From contig VZSF01009849.1 of the NCBI GenBank assembly GCA_013398295.1, positions 1 through 64,000 on the forward strand: DNA of 64,000 nt, given 5' to 3'. Under the pieces are notes generated by a model. The model saw nothing but the letters and a program-made list of their open reading frames with translations, did no database searches and was not told where the DNA came from. Both the position numbers and the translations under genes were made by a program. This stretch comes from Chionis minor. Its lineage: Eukaryota > Chordata > Aves > Charadriiformes > Chionididae. Below, piece after piece: positions 22,330 through 34,089 of the stretch (position 1 is the first letter of the stretch; each line of letters opens with the position of its first letter).

Positions 22330-23840
22330 CCCTGACACCCACTCCACGCATTTTAGTGTTTATACCACACACCCCATCCCTCCTGAGGGGCTTCTCTTCG
22401 CTCCTCAGCTTCCCGCCCACCCCCAGCACCGCTCAGGCCTCACTTGCGCCAGGGTCTTTTACGCTTATTCAGCTGTGAAAATACACATGGAGACCCCCGG
22501 TCCTCAGCCGTGAGGCAGCTCCGGCCGCCTGTTCCCGTTTAGGACCCGCTCTGTCAGGGCCCAGCTGCTGGGAGGGTTTCTTCACGACCTCAGTGAGGGA
22601 CGGCTTGCCAGGGAGCCCCAGCAGCGGGAGGGAACGGCCCCTCAGGAAGAGGGAAAGCGCCTCAGTACCATGAGGGAATGGCTCCTCAGAGAGTGGGGGA
22701 ACAGCCCCTCAGAGAGCGGTAAAGTGTCCCAGCACCGTGAGGGAACGGCCCCTCAGAGAGCGGGAAAGCGCCTCAGCACCATGAGGGAATGGCCCCTCAG
22801 GGAGAGGGAAAGTGCCTCAGCACCAAGAGGGAACGGCCCCTCAGAGAGAAGGAAAGTGTCCCAGCACCGTGAGGGAATGGCCCCTCACAGAGCGGGAAAG
22901 TGCCTCAGCACCATGAGGGAATGGCCCCTCAGAGAGAACGAATGGCCCCTCAGCACCGTGAGGGGAAAGGCCCCTCAGAGAGAAGGAAAGCGCCCCAGCA
23001 CCATGAGGGAATGGCCCCTCAGAGAGAAGGAAAGCGCCCCAGCACCGTGAGGGAATGGCCCCTCAGGGAGAGGGAAAGCGCCCCAGCACCATGAGGGAAC
23101 GGCCCCACAGGGAGAGGGAAAGCGCCCCAGCACCATGAGGGAATGGCCCCTCAGAGAGCGGGAAAGCACCCCAGCACCATGAGGGAATGGCCCCTCAGGG
23201 AGAGGGAAAGCGCCCCAGCACCATGAGGGAATGGCCCCTCAGGGAGAGGGAAAGCACCCCAGCACCATGAGGGAATGGCCCCTCAGGGAGAGGGAAAGCG
23301 CCCCAGCACTGTGAGGGGAAAGGCCCTGCAAAGGGGCAGAGCCCCGAGGCTGTCCATGGAGCAGTTCCTCAGAGGGGTGGCTCTGGGGTGTGCAGGCCTC
23401 GCTCCGGTGAAGGAGAGCAGCCACCCAGGAACCAGCTGAGGAGAGGACAGAGGCTGCAGAGATACCTGCGGCAGAAGGGGAGCTGGTCAGGCTCAGGTGA
23501 GTTTTGTGGCTGTGTTGGGAGGAAGAAGGGCCAGGGCCGAGGCAGCAGGGCAGAGCAGGCAGCATGGCTGGAGCTGGGCTTTGGAGGGGCAGTGCTGTGT
23601 CCTCACGTGGGCTGGCTGTGTGGAGCAGGGCTCTGGCTGGGAAGTCTGGGTCATGGCCTTTGAAGGGAGAAGGGGCAGTAGTCTCCCTCAGGGAAGACAT
23701 GAGACCAGCCCACCCCTCGTGAGGGTTAGCTGCTCGTCGCGTGGAAATGAGAGGGTGATCACCCTAGGTTGCCCGGTGAGGTTCCCCATTAGGCCTGTAG
23801 ACAAGCCAGTTGCTCTGTGAACCCTACGCTACCTGAGGGT
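22330..23840. promoter_or_regulatory. GC-rich, locally CpG-rich block; possible CpG-island promoter
   Basis: Base composition changes abruptly from AT-rich flanks to GC-rich sequence. The non-repetitive part at about 22,480-22,620 holds roughly eight CpG dinucleotides in 130 bases, far more than the rest of the window. The block includes the 44-bp minisatellite and ends with a strong 5' splice-site match, CAG then GTGAGT, with the GT at 23,497-23,498. This would fit a CpG-island promoter with a first exon transcribed on the plus strand. No TATA box or coding start is convincing. A GC-rich subtelomere-like or minisatellite-driven block without promoter activity is the alternative. Confidence 0.3.
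22620..23330. repeat. 44-bp GC-rich minisatellite, about 15.6 copies
   Basis: Units beginning AGCACCRTGAGGGAAYGGCC start at 22,620, 22,664, 22,731, 22,775, 22,819, 22,863, 22,907, 22,952, 22,997, 23,041, 23,085, 23,129, 23,173, 23,217, 23,261 and 23,305. Spacing is 44 bases except one 67-base unit (an extra 23-bp partial copy) and two of 45 bases. The 5' and 3' end units are the most diverged. The central and right-hand units are nearly identical, as expected from unequal exchange or slippage. Several open frames cross it (for example 22,670-23,050), but they result from the repeat register and do not support a protein. Confidence 0.95.
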
Positions 23841-23843
23841 GTT

Positions 23844-23915
23844 CCCGTAGCTCAGATGGCCAAGGTCATGCTCTGTCTTGTACTGCTGGAAGGCTTCAGT
23901 CTAGCACTTGCTTTG
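23844..23915 (+). repeat. tRNA-derived SINE head, degenerate
   Basis: CGTAGCTCAGATGGCCAAGG fits a pol III A box. About 40 bases later, GGAAGGCTTCAGTCTAGC resembles a decayed B box. The spacing matches a tRNA, and the element resembles the head at 14,434. Not a functional tRNA as far as can be judged. Confidence 0.35.
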
Positions 23916-24251
23916 TGGAGCAGATGGGATGTCAAGGGAGGCCTTATCATCTACCCAGAGCTCAGGGCCAGTAGCTGTGAGCAGTGTTTCTGTCTGAAGT
24001 GCAGGGGCAGTGAGAAATCCCAGCACTCTTCTCCTGAGAAAGCTCTTCTGGAGGTCAGCAGATGAGAAATGCCATGACCAGGAGGCAAATGAATGAGGTA
24101 GGCTGTGGTCAGCAGCTGGGACGCTGATCGTTCTGAGCAAAATGATCTTTAGGGTTACAGTGGTATCTCTAGGGATGCTGCACCGAGACAGTAACGTAGT
24201 TTTGGGCTTGTTCCAGTGCAACTAAGATCAAAGTCTTGTAAAAACATTGGT

Positions 24252-24395
24252 TTTGTGGTTAAGGCATTGGACAGTGGCTCAGCAGCTTGTGGCTACAATC
24301 ACTACACCCTGAGTGGCATGCTCGACAAACTGGAGCAAGTATCTGTGTCTCACTTGGACATCTGCAGAATTTTTACTATGCCAGTTAAATCAGGG
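24252..24395 (+). repeat. MIR/CORE-SINE relic
   Basis: A tRNA-like head (GTGGTTAAGGCATTGGACAG, then TGGCTCAGCAG) is followed by CTGGAGCAAGTATCTGTGTC and CATCTGCAGAATTTTTAC. This matches the MIR head and core in plus orientation. Confidence 0.6.
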
Positions 24396-24399
24396 ACGT

Positions 24400-27300
24400 C
24401 TTTTCCTATGTAAATGTACAGCATCTACCACGGTGATGATCTGCCATTCTGAGTGGGTTTCCAAGGGGGCTAAAAATTTTTTGAGGAGACTAAGTAATTT
24501 GATCAAACAAAACTTTATAAATAATGATGTTAGTTAACTGTAATTGTTTATTATATATGAGATGAAAGGGAGAAAATGGAAAAAAATATCCATATATAGA
24601 AATTCTTTAAATTGAAAGATTCACAAAATTTTGTACGAGGGAGCAGTAGATATTTAAAGGGCACTGTTGAGTAATATTAAAAATAGTTTCAGTACTCGTT
24701 GCTTGTAGAAGTCTCTCATGACCCTGCAAATGATTTCTCTCTGTACTGATTTTGTCCTTTTCCTATTCACTGAGCAATAATTATTTCCCATGCTTTTAAA
24801 TGAAGCTGAAATTAGCTTGGTTATTTTTGTTTAACAACAACAACCTCAATGCATGTTGTGCTTTTTATCCTGCAAAAAGAGCTTTGTTTGTTCCCTGGCA
24901 TTGGAGATGATGTCAGCAAAGCTCCCGGAAGAGCAACTGCTGTTTGCTAATTGCTGGCTGCTTCACAACCAGCAAAGGCAGGAATGAAACCAAGGTACAT
25001 TTGTAGGCCCTACAGAGTGTAATCTGTGCTTGCATTTGGTGGCATAATGTTCTTCATGACAATACAGTAGCATGAAGTAGGCATGCAGTAGTTAATATAT
25101 AACTCCTATGTGTCAAGATAGTTTTCAGAATTTAAGTTATTCTTCTGTTCAGTAACAATAATAGTAATATGTAGACAGTTCCTGCTTTTTTGTGTTTAGG
25201 GGTGCAACTTTTGAATAAAATAGATGAGATTGAAATACCTGAAAGGATAAGCCCATTTACAAAATCTGGCAGGGGTTTGCAGATGGGGCTGATTTTTGTC
25301 ACTTCACATAAGAGCAAGGGAGTGTATTTTTGTTTGTTTTGTTGGGAGCATCATTCATCCACCTGGGACATTATCAATCTAACACATGTATCCCGTTCCC
25401 ACAAAAACTGGTGAGACAGACCCTAAGAAATAAGGGCAGAAGATGAATATTGTGAAGATAGAAGAAAATATCTTCCTTAATTCCTGCTGGCAGCAGTTCA
25501 TTGTGTCATGCGGAGTGCTAAGGTCTAATTGCATAGAGATGGCCAGCCCTCATACAGGAGTTTATCTCTTTTGGCAGACTAGTAACTAGGAGAATGGTGA
25601 CTCCTCAACCCTGCAGCCTCATGAGCCAAAGGGTTAATTTTTATTCCTGCTGTGGTTTCTTAGACTCTCTCCTTTGACGGAATCCACATTCAGATTCTCC
25701 AGCAGTGAAGAAGAGGGCAGGTTTTTCCCTTCCAGGCTTTCATTATGTTGCAGTTTTCATGATTTTCCAGGGCTGCTGGGTTCATGAAAATTAATGCAAT
25801 TCTGCCAGACTGTTTCCTTCGCTTCTGATGTGCCCTGATGCATTATGAAACCATTCAAGGGACTGAAATTTCCCTTCCACTGAGTTCAAACCAACAGGGT
25901 TTGATTCGTGCTGTTTCTGGAGACTTCTTTATGACTCTGGTATCGTGCTAAGTAGCCCAATGGAATAAATTGGAGTAGTCTTCTATGCTTGGGACCATTT
26001 CCTCCAAAGCTTCTTCCCATTTGATGGCATCAGCTCGCTTTGCTGGGAAGTGTTACATCTACTCAATAGCCAGATTTTGCAGATATGACTGTTCTGTAGA
26101 GTTTCAAAAGCATTTATTGTCCTTTTTCTTCCTTTAATTCCTGGGTAAGGAGAGGGAAACAGGCAATGGACAGGCAATAGTTAGCAGATTGGAGTTTTCA
26201 AAGGCAACCAGAGACTGATGCAATTGGTGTAACAGTAACTGAATACTTTCTTCTCTAATGTATACTTTTAAGTCCTCCAGCGATGGCATCTGAGGTGATG
26301 GTAAGCTCAATTTTAGCTGTGGGAATTTCCACTGAAAGCTTGGGTTTACTCTAGTGCTTTATTGATTGCTATAAAGTAGTTCTGTATTTCAGAGAAAATC
26401 TTCTGTCAGGTGCTCACAGTTTGGATTTCTTGATTATGTCATGCCTGTGTCTTGTGGCAGAAAAAGTAAGCCTCAAAAAAGAAAAAAGTTGATTTTGAAT
26501 GTAAAGGAACATGAAAAATCAGGACTGATCTTGATCATGGGTACTAAAACAAAAAAAGATTTCACTAAAAGCTGTCAAGTAAATCCATGTGAGATGTTCA
26601 TGCTGAATGTAAGGGTGATTGGGAACTATAAGCTATGTTCAAAATGAGCCTATATATATATATTGTCATGCCACGATGGCACATCCTAGAAGGTCAAATG
26701 AACACGATGATAAGCTTTTATTTTTGTTTTTATATTTTTCAATGTATGCTGTGAATATATAGGCTCCAGCCAGAATTCCCTACCTTTTGACAGCGGCGTA
26801 TAGGCGCAACCAAGGCATCTTCAACCAGATGGCAGTCAAAATGGGGGCACAATGCAGGCTTTTCACAGGAGGGTCCCATCTTCAATTAATAAAGAGATGC
26901 ATAGGATAAAGCCACGCTGTACTTCAATGTCTGCATTGCTTTTGCTGTGCATGCTGTCTAAATTTGAACTAGCTGAAGGATGCTGGTATGCGCTGCAATC
27001 ACATTCCTGATTGCACTGTAGACATACCTGCAGAGAGGAACTAGCTCAGGAGAGTCCAAACCCCATCATTCACATGGCAACATCAGGCAGAGAAAGGGCT
27101 CTTCCAAGGAGCTCTCCCTTGCTTTACTTTTCTGCACTATTGGATTTCTATCTAATGGTTCAGTAACCTGCAAAACATGGCCAAGGGGCAACTTACCTCC
27201 CCTCCCTTCTTCTATTCTCTCCTAACCATTTGCTGAATGGACAGGTAGAAATTCCAGTGGGTATCTCCTCATAAACTCATAGATAAAGATTAAAGTGGGT

Positions 27301-28700
27301 AAGAAACCTCTTCTGGCTCCCTGTTCATTTTTTTAGTGGTTTCCTGAACAGCCCCAGAACATTTTTGTGATTTTTCAAGTATGTAAATAGGCCAATTCCT
27401 GTCTCTTCAGGTATTTCCAAGTAAGAGTCAGGAAAGCACCACCTATTCCAAAGATTATATGCCTATTCTGTACTGTGATCCCTTTCTCATTCCACTGGGA
27501 CACCTCATACTGTTTAGCAGTGTGTGAATAGCAGGGTGCTTATGACACGCTGACATCTACTTACATCTTGCAGCTGAAAACCCTGGTTCTACAGAGAAAA
27601 TTGCTGTAATTTCAGGTATAAATGCATGAAAATTCTTGGTGTCAATACTGTACTGTCTTTATAATGGTGCCTGATGCTTTTGCTGGAGGAGTGGGGTAAA
27701 ACTGTGTAAGTAGGAAGTTGGAAGGGTTATTTGGTGGTTGAGTAAGTGCCCATTGGGTAAACTGCAGATAAAGCATCTAGAACATTAGCTGCATGCACAA
27801 ATAAAAGTATCTCAGTACAGCTGGCTGAAAGTGAACGGTTGGATAAAACTGCTGTTGTGGTGGATAGCCTGAGCCTTTTCCCTGTCCTGGGACACTGAGG
27901 CAGTGTCACAGTGGGCCGCTGTAACAGCGCGCTCTGTCTCCACTGGCTGCTCTGATGGATCTGGCGGAGGACATTGCACACAGCAGGGCATCAGCCTGCC
28001 ATTAGACTGCAACCCAAGCACCAGCAAGCTGCAGTTGCCTGTTGTCCTGACCCAGCAACGTAACACTGGCATCCCGGAATGTTAGCACACCATCTTGATG
28101 GCAAAGTCCAAACTTGAATGAAAAAGCCCTTCAGCAGCATTCCTTCCTTCCTCTTCCTTGCTGTTCCTGCCCTTTCATTTCTCCACAAGTCTAACTGCTT
28201 CACACTTTTTACTTTGTGGCTTGAAAGGATCAATAGGGAATCATCAAAGAAATGGTGTAAGGACTCATACATTTGCAATGTCTTTTCTTTTTTTGTCATT
28301 GTTAATTGGATTGCTCATAGCCAGTGGGCTTTTGATCTACTTAGCTGCCCCCTCGGCAGGAGCATGGAGAAGAAAGGAGAGAGTATTTTAAATGCTATAA
28401 ATCATGCAGAGATGCAGAATGGTTTATAATGATCAATAAAACAAACAATTATCCTGTCATTACCCAATACGCTGTCATGATGGCTTCAAGCACTGGTGAG
28501 GAAAATATAAATAATAATAACATGCATAAAAAGGAAAAAATCAGAAGCCTCCTTGGTGATGATAAAATCCACAGCCCAGTAAAATGGGGCTCCTAGCATA
28601 GAGCATGTCTGTCGTGGCAGGCAGAACTCACCTGCAATTATTTAATACCAGTTTTCCTTATGTTCTAGCAATACCTTTAGATTTTTAGCTGAGATCAGGG
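24400..28700. other. unique sequence, no gene recognised
   Basis: AT-rich DNA with a short (TA)n run at 26,651-26,663. Open frames are short or overlap on both strands. The part at about 24,770-24,990 looks like a possible conserved non-coding element (see findings). No exon, RNA gene or mobile element is recognisable. Confidence 0.45.
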
Positions 28701-28707
28701 CTCTGAG

Positions 28708-28785
28708 TAAACTGTACAGAGTGAAAGCCAGTCCCTGCTCTGGAGTCTTTCAACTTAAGGAGAAGCAACAGCAGCCAATATTCTT
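28708..28785 (-). repeat. short MIR/L2-type SINE tail relic
   Basis: CTGTACAGAGTGAAAGCCAG followed by TCCCTGCTCTGGAGTCTTTC resembles the reverse SINE tail motif (GACAGTCCCTGCCCCGAAGA) that also occurs at 30,852 and 57,745. It is short, so the call is tentative. Confidence 0.4.
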
Positions 28786-28789
28786 CTAG

Positions 28790-30845
28790 GGTCTAGGTTT
28801 TCCTCACTATGGGAGGCACTGATGGTTAAGGACTACAGTTAGCTTCTGTTTCCACTGAATGCACAAGCTCAGGCTGAGATTTTCCACTCTTTGGGCTCAG
28901 AAAAGAGACTCCATGGATGCCTGTTAGACTTGAAGTGTCTTTCCCAAATTTAAATTCATGGCAAAACTTTTGCTGATTTCAAATAGCTCATATTTAAGTC
29001 ATCATTTTATAGACACTGCTTGAACCAACACAGCCAAAACAGAAATGGAAGAGTTCTATTAATACAAGCATGACTGAAAACAGGGGGATTGCCAAGTCAT
29101 GATAGTGTCCCAAGGCAGGCTCTCCCCAGTCTCTGCCCTTGTAGTGCTTGTGCACTCCTTAGAGAAGACCTGGACCTCTGCCTCTTCCCCTGCCCTTACC
29201 TCCTACTTTGGTGAAGGCTTGCCACACCTACAGCTGCCCTAACAATTGACTAAATGAAACATTCCCAGTGGGATTAAGTGCTTTGCTGAACAGTTTAATG
29301 GGGCATGAGGTTGAGTTATAGCCACAGCATCAGTCGCTTTGCCTGCAGTTAGGAAGCAGCTATACCAGTGACTATATTGTCCCATCTTACAGCACCATGA
29401 TAGATTCCATCTCTACAAATCCATTGCCAATGGCCTTGGATCCAAGCAGATAACATGCACCTGCCATGTTGGCAAAGAAGCAAGATGCATCCTTTTAGTA
29501 AAAGTTCAACCCCACTGGACATCTGTCACGGTAAAATAGATGGGTTTGTACCAACAAACAGCCTACATGCATCCTGAATGTTCCCCTGATTTCTGTGGAA
29601 ATCTGCCAGCCCAGCAGTGGGTCTGGGAGACCAGCAGGGAAAAAGTTAATGCAATTGAATGCAGAGAAGAAAAAGCATTGAACTTTTCAATGGTATTTTT
29701 CTGTTTCATTTTTTTAAATGCAAGCGCTTAAAACGATATATTTATAACAGCTGGAGGAGTTTTATAGCGCTGTAAAATGCAGAGTTTTACAGACTTATAA
29801 CCTGTTGTGTAAGGGGTGTGGGGGGGGATGTTGCTATGGAACAAAAATAATGATGTCACATTATTAGTACTTTTGCCTTCAATGTACCTGGCTGCTGGAA
29901 AATTACAGTGTTTGCAATAGACATTACAAAGATAAACACCCAAAATTTGGAACAAGAGCCACATGGTATCTTGTTAAAAAATTAAACCCACCCTCAGGAG
30001 CTCTTTCTTTGTGCTTGCATCTCCTGTGGTAGGGGAATAGAAATGGCCTGATGCTCATGATCAACCCTGCGTTCACAAAGGATGTGTTCCAAGCTTTGCT
30101 TACTTCCTCTTCATGCAGCCCATCTTTGGGAAATAGATGTGCCTAATCTTCTTGAGTCCACTGTGCAGGTGTGGCTCCTTGGGTCTGTATGGTCTTTAAC
30201 AAATAGATCTTACTTGATCTCTGCTACCTCTTCCTGTCAGAGGAGAGGGATCTGGAAGAGAGTCTCTTGGAGACAGAAAGGGAGTGAGAATAGAATATTT
30301 GGGTGATGTCTGTCTCCATACTGCCATCAGACTGGGAATAACCCTGTGTATGGGGTTACTCTATAGTCATTGCTACCTTTACTTTGACATTTCCTGAATA
30401 TCCTGGTTGGGCTCAGGGCTCACACTCTACATATAGGTATTCACATCTCCCTCATCAGGAGCAAGAATGCTCCAGATATTTGAAATTCCTAAATAATACC
30501 ATTGCTTCCAGGTGTGGGCTGACTTTCACAGAGCTGGCTCCAGCATTGCTACACTGCCCTCTCAAGTACATCTGTATCAGGGGGTCTCATTTAGCAGGGC
30601 AGACCTCTAAGCAAATATACAGGGACAATCTGCTGCTGAAGTGATCTTGCTTCCTTAATCCAATGCTATGCTTCAACTACTGCGCCTATGACAGGGTCCA
30701 GTAGAGCTTATTGGCTGTGCTCAGTGCATGTGGCTATTCTGGACCCAGGCTAGACTGTTTACAAACAGTAGAGACATTCTGCATCTATAAGACAGTTTTT
30801 CAGCAGTTCAGAGAAACATTTCATTGCTGATGTAGAGTTGTCAAC
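28790..30845. other. unique sequence, no gene recognised
   Basis: No recognisable exon or element. An 8-base G run lies at 29,820-29,827. Small open frames lack identifiable domains. Confidence 0.5.
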
Positions 30846-30851
30846 AATAAG

Positions 30852-31050
30852 TGGAAGCCTCAGCCCCCGAGAGCTTACACTTTAAATAGAAAGCAAGGGC
30901 AAAGGAATGATTATTCATCCTTGATTTGCAGATGAGTAGCTGGTGCATACTGAAACTAAATGTCTCGTCTAGGATTATGCAGGAAATCTGTGAATGAGCT
31001 GAGAACCGAACTCAGACCTCCTTTGCCCCAGCCTAATACTGTCTTTCCTC
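30852..31050 (-). repeat. MIR/CORE-SINE relic with L2-like tail
   Basis: CCCCCGAGAGCTTACACTTT, ATTTGCAGATGAGTAGCTGG, then TGTCTCGTCTAGGATTATGC and GAGAACCGAACTCAGACCTC. These follow the reverse MIR order: tail, core, then the region of the tRNA-like head. Confidence 0.65.
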
Positions 31051-31054
31051 TATT

Positions 31055-31425
31055 TGCTGCTTGCAGGTTGTTACTTTGCTTTCTTGATATAGCCACCTAG
31101 TTCTAGGTTCAAAGCTGTCGGTGATTTAGCTCCTTCTTACATATTAAGGTGTATTTTGGGAAGAGCGAAATGCAAGGGAGAATTCTAACAACAAACATTT
31201 CTCGGCCATACAGGCAATGAAGGCACCACCCATTCTCTTGCAGGGAGTTAACCAGCTCTTGCTGAAATCCATGGACATCTATTGATTTCATCAGGTGCTC
31301 TGTGACGCCTTTATTGGGCTGTCTAAGGTGCTTAAGCTAGAACGCATCAATGTAGGTTAGAATATATGAGTGCTTGCATTGTTTAACATTCTTATTCTCA
31401 TGATACTTCATTTGGCTGGACAGTT
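31055..31425. other. unique sequence, nothing recognised
   Basis: Short spacer between two MIR relics without identifiable features. Confidence 0.5.
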
Positions 31426-31427
31426 TT

Positions 31428-31550
31428 GCTGTTTCATTTAACAGAGGCAGAACTGAGGCACAGAGAGACTAGGTGACTTGTATCCAAGTACACACAAAGT
31501 CAGTGGCAGACGAGTGAGGTGGACCTGGCACTCTGAAGTGCCAGAGTACA
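31428..31550 (-). repeat. MIR/CORE-SINE relic
   Basis: TTTAACAGAGGCAGAACTGA, GGCACAGAGAGACTAGGTGA, CTTGTATCCAAGTACACACA and AAGTCAGTGGCAGACGAG closely follow the reverse MIR core. This is among the best-preserved copies in the window. Confidence 0.78.
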
Positions 31551-31559
31551 GGCTTGTAC

Positions 31560-33930
31560 CTTCAGCAGCCATTGACCCCCAGCCTGCCTGTCCACCTCTT
31601 CTAGCAGTTCCACTTCACTGGAGGAATTGCTCAGAGACAGCAGAGCGGGGAGTTATCCAGAGATGGAGGGACGAACAACCTGCAGATATGGATGCCTGGA
31701 TATGTTCTCTGGGATGTTAGTAACCTGACACAACCTAAAGTGAGAAAGTCCATCTATATAGGCGAGTATATAGATTTTGTGGAGGAAGGACAGCATTGGT
31801 TTTGTGCCTTGAGGATGGGCTAGCCACTGTTACAACTTGTCAGTTCCTCAGCCTGCGTGCTCTGTAACTTATCATTTCCTTTGGCTGCTGAAGAGATGTC
31901 AGTTTTTATGAACTGTACGTGTGGGGTGATACACGAATGTGATCCATTTGACACATCACTGCATAATTTTGCCTTTTGTGTAGCGTAGGTGTGACTTGTC
32001 ACATATGTTATGTGGTAATTTTCCTGTGACACTGATTGTGACAGCTTGAGAATAGCTAACAAGAGCTGGGAACAGCTTAGAGGGTAAACAAGTCCAAGTC
32101 TGGACCAAAAGTGTCCCCCGTTGGGAGCGAGAAAGAAAAACTAAGTGAGGAGTCCTTCAAAGTGAAGGAGACATTCTGAAAAGTCTATCTCAACCACTGT
32201 ATTTCACACTGGACATCTGTAACATCATAAACCAGGTTACAAGTAAAAATCTACTAGCTAGGGCACTTCAAAGCTATGAAGATGCTCCATACCAGGAATG
32301 GCAGAGGGGGAACACAAATGAAAAAGCTCTGGTATGCTGTGCCAGACGCAGAGTCCAGACTGTACAGCGCCTTTGACACACGGTTTATGTCTGGGGTTTA
32401 TCCAGTAGAGGGGGGTGTTGTATACTGGCCTGGAGCTGGTATTTGTTGCTAGGTGGTGCGATCATTGCAGAGTTCCCATTCTCCTTGCTTTTTGTGGCAT
32501 TTAAAAGCAATTGATAGCTTTTTGACAGAGGTCTCATGATCAGATTACTGTGCTCATTATTTGCAAAGGAAATATGTTGTTGTTGATGTTTTAACTAGTG
32601 CTGTTCGTAGTGATTGTATCCCTTTAAACTCTAAGTCCCAGATGGCCTTGCAAATGGGAAAGTTTTGGCATGTGGCATACCGAGAGCGCAGGGAGTAAAA
32701 GTACATTATGGTGGAATTGGGGGTGATAAGTCAGGATCAGGTGTAGGCCTGAGTGATTCCGTGTTGAATAGAAACCAAACTGGATCTGTAGAAAGTCATC
32801 TGTTATTGGAGACATGTCTTACACCTGAGAAATAAGGTATCTCTAAACATTCTCCTAGCAGTGAATACCTGGGTATGCTGTGTATACTTGTATTGGTCTA
32901 CTTAGATTCACACTTTGGGTTTGGTCAGGTGGCTCATTTCTTCTTTTTTCTAGTTCTAAACTGTTGTTTATTGCTGCTAAGTACTGCTGAACAGATGTCA
33001 TGCTTCACTACAGAGCAAGTTTCCTATCAGTTCTCAGTAAAGTCCTTCTTGCGTGCATTTGTTTCTAAAAAAACAATTAAAAAGATCTGTGGAAGTATTG
33101 TTGTCTAAAAGTAAAGGTATAACTGTTTTTATTCCTGAGGATCACTACTAACTGCGTATAGCACGTTGACAACTCATGAAAAGGAAGGGCTCTCAGATGC
33201 CCTACTCTAAGGAGGAAGAACTGGAGACGATTTACCATCACTAAGCAAAAGATAAATGTACCATGACTTGTGCTCCAGAGAAGTCAGCAAGAATTACATA
33301 GACCCTTGGACTTTCCATATGAATTGAGTCAAATTGGCTAAGGAAAGCGATACATTTGAATCTAACAGCACAGCTTCCTCCATGTGACTATTTCAGGGCA
33401 CTTGCTCTGTGGGAATGCCTCCAAACAGGGCCTAATCAAGTATACTTGTCCAACTTCGTGTCTTTCCCACCATCTTTTTGGTTCCAGAAGAATTCCCAAG
33501 AAGGGAAGCAGAACCCAGGATGAAATTAAAATGCTCTTTGTGCAAGTATCAACTAAACCCACAGGAACAGATTCTGTTTTGGTTTGGCAAGATAAATCAA
33601 AATGAACTCACCTGCAGTAGAAAGAGTCAGACTAAATCATGCTTTTGGAGTCTTGTCCAAATGGAACCAGCAGAGAGATGATGTTCTAGCAGCAGACAAT
33701 GAAAGTAGGATGATAATGCCCAGAAAAAAAGCCTGTTTTGGACATCTCATGAATGTACCTGGAGGAAAGTCAAGATATCAGCCTCCTTGCTTTCATTCTG
33801 GTTCCTTTCCTAGAAGAAAGCTGAAGAAAAGTAAGAAAAACTGCAACTTAGAATCTAAGTAAAATAGAGCTGTAGCAGCTGGAGAATCCCACTTCCTCCT
33901 GAGATTTGTGAGTTATTCCTTGCAATTCAA
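31560..33930. other. unique sequence, no gene recognised
   Basis: No recognisable exon or mobile element. Overlapping short frames at 33.4-33.9 kb lie in different plus frames and have no known domain. Confidence 0.5.
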
Positions 33931-33937
33931 TTAACAG

Positions 33938-34085
33938 GGCTTTGGGCTAAGTCTGTTGGCAGTGAACTTGATTCTAGTCCAGGCTCAGGAAGCTAGCTAC
34001 CTGTCACATGACCTTGGCCATGCCAACATATCTCACTGTGCCTTGGCTTATGCAGATACAAAATGTGGATTACACTGCCCAAGTG
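33938..34085 (+). repeat. MIR/CORE-SINE relic
   Basis: TGATTCTAGTCCAGGCTCAG, then CTGTCACATGACCTTGGCCA, CTCACTGTGCCTTGGCTTAT and GCAGATACAAAATGTGGATT match the MIR head-to-core order in plus orientation. Confidence 0.55.
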
Positions 34086-34089
34086 AGAA

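Noticed and set aside
22620..23330. CRISPR-like array
   Set aside because: Units are contiguous 44-bp tandem repeats without unique spacers, in vertebrate DNA; this is a minisatellite.
23239..23700. 153-codon minus-strand frame antisense to the minisatellite edge
   Set aside because: Runs through GC-rich, partly repetitive DNA where stops are rare. No domain is recognisable.
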